Shown here in pieces: positions 1 to 6,757 of a stretch of DNA of 13,056 nucleotides. The DNA is from JBFXEO01 sp050180015. GTDB lineage: Bacteria > Bacteroidota > Bacteroidia > Bacteroidales > Tenuifilaceae. The notes under the pieces were generated by a model that saw nothing but the letters and a program-made list of their open reading frames with translations, did no database searches and was not told the DNA's origin. The position numbers and the translations under genes were made by a program. How positions within the stretch are numbered: position 1 is the stretch's first letter; the number at the start of each line of letters is the position of its first letter. The DNA is taken from positions 1 through 13,056 of the forward strand of contig JBFXEO010000063.1 in the NCBI GenBank assembly GCA_050180015.1, written 5' to 3'.

Positions 1-362
1 AAGGTTTCTGATGGCTGCCCCAAAACCATGTCGGCATTGTTATCAAGAATAGGTTTAAGCAGATTATCGAAGTGCTCTTTTCTAATATCTGAGACTTCTG
101 CATCAAAAAATAAAATTAGTTCATTCGTCGATTTTTCAACGCCATGTACCATAGCCCAACTTTTGCCCTTATTTGCTGATAATTTTTCATACCTGAATGA
201 ATACTCCTTTGCCAGTGCTGTCAAAATATTTTCAGTGCCATCCGTTGAGCCATCGTCAACTACCATTATTTCGCTATCTGGATTGTATTTACAACATGCC
301 GCTATAACATCCGAGATGGTTTTCTCCTCGTTGTAGGTGCATACAATAATGCTTGTTTTCAT
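1..362 (-). CDS. Family 2 glycosyltransferase, N-terminal part (cut by window edge)
   Basis: About 120 N-terminal residues are visible on the minus strand, starting at the ATG at 362-360 (MKTSIIVCTYNEE). The start of a GT-A nucleotide-sugar fold is clear: a first beta strand ending in CTYNEE (residues 8-13), the VVDDGSTDGT loop (34-43) that contacts the nucleotide in this family, NKGK (64-67), and FFDAEVSD (85-92) at the position of the family's metal-binding DxD. Here that motif reads DAE, a tolerated variant. Proteins with this N-terminus transfer sugars to lipid carriers, polysaccharides or proteins at the inner face of the cytoplasmic membrane; the acceptor cannot be told from this fragment. 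The C-terminal part, where membrane helices would show a dolichyl-phosphate-mannose-synthase-like or polysaccharide enzyme, lies outside the window. The gene sits 164 bases downstream of the nitroreductase remnant on the same strand. Confidence 0.88.
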   Translation of the reverse strand, partial: MKTSIIVCTYNEEKTISDVIAACCKYNPDSEIMVVDDGSTDGTENILTALAKEYSFRYEKLSANKGKSWAMVHGVEKSTNELILFFDAEVSDIRKEHFDNLLKPILDNNADMVLGQPSET

Positions 363-526
363 TGGAACTTAGATTAAAGTTTACAATAGTAGTAAATTAT
401 TCACACAATAGCTGTTCAGCTGAGGATTGTTTTCCTTCTCGTCTGCCAGTTTTAGTAACCCCAAACAGGAATATATCGGGCTTCTCCCCGCCAAAAGTAT
501 TACAAGCGGTTAAACCAGCTAATCTG

Positions 527-1050
527 CTACCATTTTTCCCAGTGTATTCTTTCCGGTTTAAACTTTTCAGCAGGACGATGTTCGCCCTTGGGATAGCCAA
601 TGGGTATTACGTTTAGCGGAAAAATATCGTCCGGAATGCTAAGCACCGCCTTAACAGCGTTAACTCTATCCATGCGGGGGTAAGCCGCAGTCCAAACACC
701 TCCCAGCCCCATTGATTCTACCGCCAGTAAAATATTCTGGGTGCCGCGGAGCAATCCTGTATCCAAAAGCCTTCCGGGTGTTCGCCCGATTTTTCCGGTG
801 TACCGCAGACCACAATTGCAGCGCTTGCTTCAAAAAGCATTTTAGCGCTGGGTAATCGTTCCGCCAAGGCATCAAGCTGCGGACGCTCCGTTACTACAAT
901 GAATGACCACGGCTGAATATTCCTGGCCGACGGAGCCGACATCCCAGCTTTTACAATCAACTCCAGTTGAGGTTTTGTAACCGGAACATTGGTAAAGTTC
1001 CGAACACTTTTCCGGTTCAGGATAAGATTGATAACGCTATTTATTTCCAT
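527..1050 (-). pseudogene. Nitroreductase-family flavoprotein gene with a single-base frameshift
   Basis: Two overlapping minus-strand frames together make one complete nitroreductase of about 174 residues, the usual length of the short FMN-binding members. The first frame (from the ATG at 1050) gives the N-terminal RKSVRNF (13-19) and the SAPSARNIQPWSF block (38-50) that holds FMN, then reads FWIQDCSAA before running into junk and a stop at 718. The second frame takes over with TQNILLAVESMGLGGVWTAAYP and ends with the family C-terminus (IPIGYPKGEHRP, stop at 527). The join is at about 740-744, where GCA ACC CAG is expected but one A is missing. Family members reduce nitro compounds, quinones or flavins with NAD(P)H in the cytoplasm; the substrate here is unknown. 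Apart from the lost base the reading frame and promoter look intact, so this is either a very recent mutation or a sequencing error. Confidence 0.85.
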
Positions 1051-1096
1051 GTTTTTATGATTTAATTTTTCAACGTAGGGTTTTTAAGGTATGTGG

Positions 1097-1127
1097 CAAA
1101 ATTACATACAAACATGCGTTACACAAA
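1097..1127 (-). promoter_or_regulatory. Bacteroidota-type promoter for the nitroreductase gene
   Basis: Read on the minus strand, TTTG (1127-1124) is followed after exactly 19 bases by TAATTTTG (1104-1097). This matches the Bacteroidota primary sigma factor consensus TTTG-N19-21-TAnnTTTG at every fixed position. The inferred transcript start, a few bases past 1097, would give an untranslated leader of roughly 40 bases before the ATG at 1050. The assignment is from motif match and position only. Confidence 0.75.
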
Positions 1128-1164
1128 ATTGTTTGCGGGGTGAATAACCTAAGCTTATATTAAT

Positions 1165-1172
1165 TTACTTTG
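1165..1172 (+). promoter_or_regulatory. Possible -7 element for the SulP transporter gene
   Basis: TTACTTTG lies 23 bases before the SulP start codon and matches the Bacteroidota -7 box TAnnTTTG except at the second base. No good TTTG box is found 19-21 bases upstream; the nearest TTTG (1132-1135) is too far away. The site faces away from the nitroreductase promoter within the same 145-base divergent gap. Confidence 0.35.
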
Positions 1173-1195
1173 CACCTTCAAATTTGTAAAATACC

Positions 1196-2842
1196 ATGGA
1201 GCCAGTTTTTAAACCCAAGTTATTCACCGTAGTAAAAAAGGGTTACCTGAAAGAGCAATTCACCAAAGATTTATTTGCGGGTATAATTGTAGGCATAGTG
1301 GCGTTGCCGTTGGCCATTGCTTTTGCTGTTGCATCGGGTGTTTCGCCAGATAAAGGACTTATAACCGCGGTTATTGCAGGATTTATAATCTCGGCACTTG
1401 GTGGTAGCAGAGTACAAATTGGCGGGCCAACCGGAGCATTCGTTGTTATTGTGTATGGTATTATTGAGCAGTACGGTACAGATGGGCTGATAGTAGCAAC
1501 TGTACTGGCTGGTCTGATGCTAATTGCCTTTGGATTGTTAAAGCTGGGAACTCTCCTGAAATTTATTCCACATCCGTTGGTGGTTGGGTTCACAAGTGGA
1601 ATTGCGCTGGTGATTTTTTCGACTCAGGTAAAGGATGCCCTTGGGCTAACCATTACAAAACTACCTTCGGATTTTATTGGTAAATGGGGGGTATATTTCT
1701 CGTCGCTTAGCACTATTAACCTGGCGGCAGTGGTAATTACGGTTGTTACGGTGTTGATATCGGTTTACTTTAAACGGATAACAGCTAAAATCCCGGGTTC
1801 GTTTGTAGCGATTGTATTAATCACAGCCGTTACGAGTATTTTTAGCATACCCGTTACAACCATCGAAAGTTTTTTTGGTGAGATTCCGCAGAACTTTCAT
1901 TTCGAAGTTCCACATATTAATCTTTCTGAATTGGGTTACTACCTGGCCCCGGCGCTTACCATAGCCTTGCTGGGAGGAATTGAGTCCTTGTTATCGGCAG
2001 TTGTTTCCGATGGAATGATTGGCTCTACGCATCGTTCCAACACAGAATTAATTGCGCAGGGAATCGCGAACGTGGTAACGCCATTCTTCGGAGGAATTCC
2101 TGCAACAGGGGCAATTGCCCGTACAGCCACCAATGTCCGTAGCGGGGCGCGTACTCCAATTGCCGGCATAGTACACGCCCTAACGTTGCTGTTAATAATG
2201 CTATTTTTCGGAAAGTGGGCCAAGCTCATTCCCATGTCGTGTCTGGCAGGCATTCTTATTGTAGTTTCCTACAATATGAGTGAATGGCGGAACTTTGTTG
2301 CCATTCTCCGTGGCTCAAACTTTGACAGAATTGTTCTTCTGGTTACGTTTGCGCTAACAGTTCTGGTTGATTTGACTGTAGCAATAGAAGTTGGAGTAGT
2401 CCTATCCGCGCTACTTTTCATGCAACGTATGGCCGAAATTAACAATCAGGTTGATTTTGAGCTGGACAACGATATTGTTGAGAAGTATCCGGATATACCC
2501 AAAGAAATAGGTGTTTACGAGATTAGCGGCCCGCTTTTCTTTGCCTCGGCAAAGGAGTACAGTGCGGTGATTAAAAGTTTGGGAGTTCGCTCAAAGGTGA
2601 TGATTATCAGAATGCGCCACGTACCATTTGTTGATTCAACGGGCGTGAATAATCTTAGGGGTGCTATTCAGAATATCCAGAGCAACGGGACTAAGGTTGT
2701 CCTTTCGGGAGTCCGTGAAAATGTGAGAAATGATCTTGAAAAAAACAGAATTCATTTTCTGGTGGGCAAGGCCAACGTATTACCCTCGTTCGACCTGGCG
2801 TTGGCAAGGGCAAAGGAAATACTTATGAACAAAAAGGAGTAG
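1196..2842 (+). CDS. SulP (SLC26)-family anion transporter with STAS domain
   Basis: This 548-residue inner-membrane protein has the normal length and order of bacterial SulP carriers. Residues 20-410 are a run of hydrophobic segments carrying the family marks: ALPLAIAFAVASG (36-48), GGSRVQIGGPTGAF (69-82), IPHPLVVGFTSGIA (124-137), GGIESLLSAVVSD (260-272) and the NTELIAQGIANVVTPFFGGIP stretch near 282-302. Residues about 437-545 are a cytoplasmic STAS domain with the VPFVDSTGVNNL loop (476-487), whose serine (481) matches the phosphorylatable position in SpoIIAA-like proteins. SulP members move sulfate, bicarbonate, dicarboxylates or other anions, by symport or exchange. The sequence resembles BicA/DauA-type bacterial proteins, but the substrate cannot be assigned. 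No sulfate-assimilation gene or carbonic anhydrase is adjacent. The start ATG at 1196 has no Shine-Dalgarno, as is usual in this phylum. Confidence 0.93.
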   Translation: MEPVFKPKLFTVVKKGYLKEQFTKDLFAGIIVGIVALPLAIAFAVASGVSPDKGLITAVIAGFIISALGGSRVQIGGPTGAFVVIVYGIIEQYGTDGLIVATVLAGLMLIAFGLLKLGTLLKFIPHPLVVGFTSGIALVIFSTQVKDALGLTITKLPSDFIGKWGVYFSSLSTINLAAVVITVVTVLISVYFKRITAKIPGSFVAIVLITAVTSIFSIPVTTIESFFGEIPQNFHFEVPHINLSELGYYLAPALTIALLGGIESLLSAVVSDGMIGSTHRSNTELIAQGIANVVTPFFGGIPATGAIARTATNVRSGARTPIAGIVHALTLLLIMLFFGKWAKLIPMSCLAGILIVVSYNMSEWRNFVAILRGSNFDRIVLLVTFALTVLVDLTVAIEVGVVLSALLFMQRMAEINNQVDFELDNDIVEKYPDIPKEIGVYEISGPLFFASAKEYSAVIKSLGVRSKVMIIRMRHVPFVDSTGVNNLRGAIQNIQSNGTKVVLSGVRENVRNDLEKNRIHFLVGKANVLPSFDLALARAKEILMNKKE

Positions 2843-2844
2843 CG

Positions 2845-3864
2845 TCATATTCTTTGCCTGGCCAGCTGTCCACAGGCAGCATTAATTTCAGCTGCTTTTG
2901 ATATGCGGGTGGTGGTATAAATGCCAGCAGCATTGAGCCACTGTATGAAATTTTGCAGCTCATTTAATTCAGGAATTCTAAACTGGTTGTTACCCTGATA
3001 ATTCCAGGGAATTATATTTACATGGCATGGCAACCCTTTCAGCAGCTCTGCCACGGCTAAAGCATGTTCTTTGCCCAGGTTTAATCCACCCAGGGCCACA
3101 TATTCAAATGATAGCCTCAATGGCTTGCGGATGGGGAATTTACGGATTAAGCGAACCACTTCCCGGATGGGATTAGACTGCTCAACCGGCATCAGCATTT
3201 TGCGTTCGTCAGGGAATGGGGTATGAAGGCTAACAGCCAGGTTGCAGGCCGGGTTCTTCAAAAAAACTTCGAGTTTGGTAAGAATCCCAACGGTTGAGAG
3301 GGTGATGTTTGCTTTGCCGAATGCGCAACCCCAGTCGGCGGTGAGAATTTGGATGGATTTCGTAACCGTATCAAAGTTATCCAGCGGTTCCCCCATTCCC
3401 ATAAACACTATTCTATTTACAGATTTGCTATTGGGAACAGATAAGAGTTGGCTAATTACATCGCGAGTATGCAGATTCCCTTTAAAATCAACGCATCCGG
3501 TAAGGCAAAACTTACATCCCATTCTGCACCCCGATTGGGTGGACACGCAAAGGGTTTTCCGCTTGGGCGATTGCATTAGCACCGACTCAAAGAGTTGGCC
3601 TTGGCCGTTCCGGAACAGAAACTTTGCGGAGCCATCGGCACTTTCAACTTTTTCAATAGGATTGTAAATTCCGGCATCGTGGTTTCTACGAATATTACCG
3701 ATAACCGATTTGGGAATATCATTCAGCGCATCAAAATTAAACTCACGCCTCCGGTAGAGCCATGTCAGTAACTTATGGGCGTGGACTGCTGTTCCCCCTG
3801 CTTCGTGGACAATCTGTAAAATTGACTCAAAATCGCTTCCGGCAAGATGCTCTAAATCACCCAT
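2845..3864 (-). CDS. rlmN: RlmN/Cfr-family radical SAM rRNA (adenine-C2) methyltransferase
   Basis: This 339-residue cytoplasmic enzyme belongs to the family that methylates C2 of A2503 in 23S rRNA (RlmN also modifies A37 of some tRNAs). The radical SAM cluster motif CRMGCKFC gives Cys113, Cys117 and Cys120. Cys106, seven residues before the cluster, matches the proton-abstracting cysteine of E. coli RlmN (Cys118). Cys331 in AACGQL matches the methyl-carrying cysteine (Cys355). GMGEP (156-160) is the SAM-binding GGE-type motif, and SLHTPFPDER (212-221), EYVALGGLN (254-262) and HVNIIPWN (281-288) are further family blocks. The N-terminal accessory domain (1-100) is present. Oddly, the segment before AACGQL reads RISKAAEIN rather than the usual TRGxDIx, and the protein is somewhat short. 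It may be a divergent second RlmN-type copy, as found in several Bacteroidota. It is transcribed alone and converges with the SulP gene. Confidence 0.88.
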   Translation of the reverse strand: MGDLEHLAGSDFESILQIVHEAGGTAVHAHKLLTWLYRRREFNFDALNDIPKSVIGNIRRNHDAGIYNPIEKVESADGSAKFLFRNGQGQLFESVLMQSPKRKTLCVSTQSGCRMGCKFCLTGCVDFKGNLHTRDVISQLLSVPNSKSVNRIVFMGMGEPLDNFDTVTKSIQILTADWGCAFGKANITLSTVGILTKLEVFLKNPACNLAVSLHTPFPDERKMLMPVEQSNPIREVVRLIRKFPIRKPLRLSFEYVALGGLNLGKEHALAVAELLKGLPCHVNIIPWNYQGNNQFRIPELNELQNFIQWLNAAGIYTTTRISKAAEINAACGQLARQRI

Positions 3865-3923
3865 GCGCCCTTATCCTGAAATATACTCAAAAGCAAAAAC
3901 TTCATTTTAGACAAAAAACTTTG

Positions 3924-3931
3924 TACCTTCG
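3924..3931 (+). promoter_or_regulatory. Probable -7 promoter element for the lipoprotein-gpsA transcript
   Basis: TACCTTCG differs at one base from the Bacteroidota -7 box TAnnTTTG and lies 24 bases before the lipoprotein ATG, in the divergent gap shared with the rlmN-like gene. The -33 region around 3900-3905 is a poor match to TTTG. The assignment rests on the -7 match and its position. Confidence 0.45.
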
Positions 3932-3955
3932 CAGCGTTAAACCATTAATGGCTCA

Positions 3956-4174
3956 ATGAAAAAAACGGCAATTACACGAGTTGGCAAAGGTACACTATTT
4001 ATGGTATTAATCCTTTCCGTACTACTTGCAGGTTGCAGCAAAGAAACAGTGCCAATGAATTCGGATAAAGCTAAGTATAAACGTAAATATCGGTGTAAGT
4101 GCGATAAGCCTAGGCAGTTAAGTTCTGGTGATTATTTTTTCGATTACAATTCCGGTCAACCATTTTTAGGTTAA
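3956..4174 (+). CDS. Small predicted lipoprotein of unknown function
   Basis: This 72-residue protein has a classical lipoprotein signal: basic MKKTAITRVGKG, a hydrophobic stretch (13-24) and the lipobox LLAGC, with Cys27 as the lipidated residue. The mature part is only about 46 residues. It begins SKETVP, carries a strongly basic patch (about 38-46), then RCKCDKP with two close cysteines (47 and 49), and ends in an aromatic tail containing DYFFDYN. I recognise no domain. The stop codon is only 4 bases before the gpsA start, so the two are probably co-transcribed from the promoter near 3924, which makes it likely to be a real gene despite its size. The mature protein probably sits in the periplasm attached to a membrane. 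Any link to glycerophosphate metabolism is inferred only from position. Confidence 0.7.
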   Translation: MKKTAITRVGKGTLFMVLILSVLLAGCSKETVPMNSDKAKYKRKYRCKCDKPRQLSSGDYFFDYNSGQPFLG

Positions 4175-4178
4175 CAAG

Positions 4179-5174
4179 ATGGAAAGCAAGAATAGAATTT
4201 CTGTAGTTGGTAGTGGTAGCTGGGCAACGGCTATCGTTAAAGTCTTGCACGAAACTCAACCTGCTGTGGGTTGGTATATCCGCGAAAAGGAAATCATTGA
4301 CCATATCAAAAAACACCGGAATAATCCGACCTACCTTAGCGCTGTTCAGTTCGATTTGAAAAAACTGAAACTCAGCAGCAATATTAACGAAACGGTTAAG
4401 AATTCCGATATTCTTATTTTTGTTATTCCGGCCTCGTTCATCAAGGTTTGGATGGAACCGTTGACGGAAACTTTTCAGAACAAGTTTGTAGTATCGGCCA
4501 TAAAAGGGATTGTGCCTGAAGACGATAGCACCATTGCGGAGTTTTTTAACCGGAGCTACAATGTCCCCTTTAACCAGATAGGAATTATAAGCGGGCCAAG
4601 CCATGCCGAGGAGGTTGCGCTGGAACGTCTATCGTACCTCACTTTTTCGTGCAAAGACAAAAACCATGCGAAAACCATAGCGGCACTTTTTGATACCCAT
4701 TACATTAAAACAAATATTGGTACCGATATTTACGGGACAGAGTATAGCGCTGTACTCAAAAATATTTACGCCATTGCAGCCGGTATAGCCCATGGACTAG
4801 GATACGGCGATAATTTCCTGTCGGTACTGATAAGTAACTCTCAGCGGGAAATTGAGCGATTCCTTAAAAGGACCTACCCGGGCAAGCGCAGGCTAAGCAC
4901 CTCGGCCTACCTGGGCGATTTGCTGGTAACAACCTACTCCCAGTTCAGCCGTAACCGAACATTTGGCACCATGATAGGTAAGGGCTACTCCGTTAAATCA
5001 ACCATGATGGAGATGAGTATGGTTGCCGAGGGGTATAACGCTTCAAAATGTATAAAAGAGATCAATTCGAAATACAACGTTAATATGCCCATTGCCAATG
5101 CAGTTTTTAATATTCTTTACGAGAATATATCCCCGGCAATTGAGATGAAGCTTCTTACCGGTAAGTTAAAGTAA
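4179..5174 (+). CDS. gpsA: Glycerol-3-phosphate dehydrogenase [NAD(P)+]
   Basis: This 331-residue cytoplasmic enzyme reduces dihydroxyacetone phosphate to sn-glycerol 3-phosphate, the backbone of phospholipids. The N-terminal Rossmann fold starts with VVGSGSWATA (9-18), the family's GxGxWG/A nucleotide loop. Lys109 in AIKGIVP and Lys194 in the LKNIYAIAAGIAHGLGYGDN block (193-212) match the two active-site lysines. GPSHAEEVALERLSYL (139-154), LGDLLVTTYSQFSRNRTFG (245-263) and VAEGYNASKCIKEI (282-295) complete the C-terminal helical domain. The wording of these blocks (for example SHAEEVALERLSYLT, and VLISNSQRE where enterobacterial GpsA has an ALITRG-like stretch) follows the Bacteroidales form as I remember it. 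It is 4 bases downstream of the lipoprotein gene and upstream of pgi, a pairing familiar from Bacteroidales genomes, where lysS is often the gene in front. Confidence 0.94.
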   Translation: MESKNRISVVGSGSWATAIVKVLHETQPAVGWYIREKEIIDHIKKHRNNPTYLSAVQFDLKKLKLSSNINETVKNSDILIFVIPASFIKVWMEPLTETFQNKFVVSAIKGIVPEDDSTIAEFFNRSYNVPFNQIGIISGPSHAEEVALERLSYLTFSCKDKNHAKTIAALFDTHYIKTNIGTDIYGTEYSAVLKNIYAIAAGIAHGLGYGDNFLSVLISNSQREIERFLKRTYPGKRRLSTSAYLGDLLVTTYSQFSRNRTFGTMIGKGYSVKSTMMEMSMVAEGYNASKCIKEINSKYNVNMPIANAVFNILYENISPAIEMKLLTGKLK

Positions 5175-5195
5175 AGTCCCTTTAAAACCAGCCAA

Positions 5196-5207
5196 TCATA
5201 GCTATGA
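5196..5207. repeat. Perfect 12-base palindrome followed by a T-rich stretch
   Basis: TCATAGCTATGA is a perfect inverted repeat 21 bases after the gpsA stop. It is followed on the plus strand by GTTTTTGTTTTT, which hints at a weak terminator. However, a spacer-free 12-base palindrome makes only a very short hairpin, so it may equally be a dimeric protein site or chance. Confidence 0.25.
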
Positions 5208-5232
5208 GTTTTTGTTTTTAAGATTGATAAAC

Positions 5233-5266
5233 TTTGTAGAGTTTAATCCGTAGAAGTTTAATTTTA
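5233..5266 (+). promoter_or_regulatory. Possible Bacteroidota promoter for pgi
   Basis: TTTG (5233-5236) and TAATTTTA (5259-5266), which misses only the final G of TAnnTTTG, lie 22 bases apart in the 164-base gap between gpsA and pgi. The spacing is one base longer than the usual 19-21. It would give pgi its own transcript with a leader of roughly 65 bases. Confidence 0.35.
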
Positions 5267-5338
5267 TATGATATGCCCACGCTGTAAGTTTTACCCGTTG
5301 AATAAGTTGAACCATGTTAAATTTTAAATATTTGTCAA

Positions 5339-6688
5339 ATGAGTGATTTTAGAGTTAACCTCAGCAACATTTACGATTTTGTGAGCCAGGAGGAGGTGAA
5401 CTCCTTTGAGTTAACCATTAAAGAGGGCCAGCGGGCGTTGGATGGCAGAACTGGTAAAGGAAACAATTTTTTGGGATGGCAGACTTTACCTTCAGATATC
5501 ACCAGTGCCCACATTGCGGAAATTGAACAGGTGGCACAAGACCTGCGATCGAAAAGCGAGGTTGTGGTAGTTATTGGTATAGGCGGATCGTACCTCGGCG
5601 CAAAAGCTGTTATTGAAGCAGTGGGGAATAGCTTTTCTCAACTCCAAAACAATGGAAACCCACACGTTATATTTGCCGGGCAGAATATTTGCGAAGATTA
5701 CCACGCAGAATTGCTGGAATTTCTCAACAAAAAAAGCTACTCAATAGTTGTAATATCCAAGTCGGGTACCACAACCGAGCCGGCCATTGCATTCCGGTTG
5801 CTGAAACAGCACCTTGAGCAGAAAGTTGGTAGGGAAGAAGCAGCACAGCGTATTGTTGCAATTACCGACCAATCAAGAGGTGCCTTACGCCAACTTGCCA
5901 ACGCAGAGGGGTATAGAACATTTATTATCCCCGATGATATTGGAGGTAGATTTTCTGTACTAACACCGGTGGGGCTACTCCCAATTGCTATTGCCGGATT
6001 CGACGTTGAGAAATTGGTGGAAGGGGCAGCTGTGGCTCAGAAAGATACCTCGATGGCGGTTGCGTTCGAGAATAATCCGGCCTGCATTTACGCTGCGGCC
6101 CGCAATGCGCTCTACAGGAAAGGGAAAAAAGTGGAGATAATGGTAAATTACACACCAAAGTTGCATTACCTTACCGAATGGTGGAAGCAACTGTACGGCG
6201 AAAGCGAGGGCAAAGAGAACAACGGAATATTCCCTGCTGGTGTTGATTTTACAACGGATCTTCATTCCATGGGCCAGTATATCCAGGAAGGGGAACGGAT
6301 AATTTTTGAAACAGTAGTATCGGTAGATGAACCATCGCGTAGGTTGACCATTCCTCTTGATCCGGAGAATTTGGATGAGCTAAACTTCCTCGCCGGAAGG
6401 CGTTACTCCGAGGTAAATAAAATGGCCGAGCTGGGCACCATTGCAGCACACAACGACGGAGGGGTTCCTTGTATATCAATCCGGATCCCAGAGCTATCCG
6501 CATTCTGGATTGGCTATACGTTATATTTCTTTGAACGTGCCTGCGCAATTAGCGGCTATACTCTTGGTGTTAACCCTTTCGACCAACCGGGCGTTGAGGC
6601 TTACAAGAAGAACATGTTTGCGCTACTGGGAAAGCCCGGATTTGAGGAGGCTGGTAAAATTTTAAAGAAAAGGTTAGGAATAGCGTGA
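5339..6688 (+). CDS. pgi: Glucose-6-phosphate isomerase
   Basis: This 449-residue cytoplasmic enzyme interconverts glucose 6-phosphate and fructose 6-phosphate at the top of glycolysis. The length is that of the shorter bacterial PGI type. Two SIS domains are evident: VVVIGIGGSYLGAKAVIEA (76-94) and VVISKSGTTTEPA (137-149), whose serine/threonine loop binds phosphate. The family signature DIGGRFSVLTP (200-210) contains Arg204. GESEGKENNGIFPAG (287-301) carries the catalytic base glutamate, DLHSMGQYIQEG (307-318) the active-site histidine (309), and GVNPFDQPGVEAYK (410-423) is the second PGI signature, followed by the lysine of KKNM. All expected catalytic residues are present. The ATG at 5339 begins MSDFRVNLSNIYDFV, a normal N-terminus. 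It follows gpsA on the same strand after 164 bases. Confidence 0.96.
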   Translation: MSDFRVNLSNIYDFVSQEEVNSFELTIKEGQRALDGRTGKGNNFLGWQTLPSDITSAHIAEIEQVAQDLRSKSEVVVVIGIGGSYLGAKAVIEAVGNSFSQLQNNGNPHVIFAGQNICEDYHAELLEFLNKKSYSIVVISKSGTTTEPAIAFRLLKQHLEQKVGREEAAQRIVAITDQSRGALRQLANAEGYRTFIIPDDIGGRFSVLTPVGLLPIAIAGFDVEKLVEGAAVAQKDTSMAVAFENNPACIYAAARNALYRKGKKVEIMVNYTPKLHYLTEWWKQLYGESEGKENNGIFPAGVDFTTDLHSMGQYIQEGERIIFETVVSVDEPSRRLTIPLDPENLDELNFLAGRRYSEVNKMAELGTIAAHNDGGVPCISIRIPELSAFWIGYTLYFFERACAISGYTLGVNPFDQPGVEAYKKNMFALLGKPGFEEAGKILKKRLGIA

Positions 6689-6718
6689 GTTTTCAGCTAA
6701 CGAAGTAAACAAGTTTTT

Positions 6719-6757
6719 AGCAGCCCTGTCAGGATTATAACCCCTGACAGGGTTGCT
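6719..6757. repeat. Strong inverted repeat built from CCTG-n-CAGG palindromes downstream of pgi
   Basis: Left arm AGCAGCCCTGTCAGG (6719-6733) pairs over 15 positions with right arm CCTGACAGGGTTGCT (6743-6757), with one G-T wobble and a 9-base AT-rich loop. Each arm contains a palindrome of its own, CCTG-T-CAGG and CCTG-A-CAGG. Outside the core, GTTTTTA on the left and TAAAAAC on the right can extend the stem after a 4-base bulge. It starts 30 bases after the pgi stop and could end that transcript, but no run of T follows the stem on either strand. A REP-like dispersed element or a paired protein-binding site are alternatives. Confidence 0.65.

Noticed and set aside
477..490. CGGG-CTTCTC-CCCG hairpin as a terminator for the nitroreductase gene
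   Set aside because: The stem has only four base pairs and no T tract follows on the minus strand.
397..600. Minus-strand 67-codon open frame as a separate gene
   Set aside because: It overlaps the nitroreductase 3' end in another frame, has no recognisable family and no promoter. Only its intergenic part is kept as a low-interest observation.
736..750. Programmed -1 frameshift joining the two nitroreductase frames
   Set aside because: The join GCG GCA CCC has no slippery X XXY YYZ sequence and no obvious downstream structure; short nitroreductases are not known to use recoding.
1132..1172. TTTG at 1132 paired with TTACTTTG at 1165 as a complete SulP promoter
   Set aside because: The spacing is 29 bases, far from the 19-21 expected, so only the -7 box was kept as a weak candidate.
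1243..1593. 116-codon minus-strand open frame rich in Pro, Ala, Thr and Ile
   Set aside because: This composition is the mirror of the hydrophobic SulP helices on the other strand.
4110..4604. 164-codon minus-strand open frame
   Set aside because: It lies opposite gpsA, whose motifs are unmistakable, and shows no family features of its own.
6719..6757. Classical Rho-independent terminator after pgi
   Set aside because: The stem is strong, but neither strand has the T run directly after it; the T and A runs are part of the outer stem. It is therefore listed as a repeat with termination as one option.
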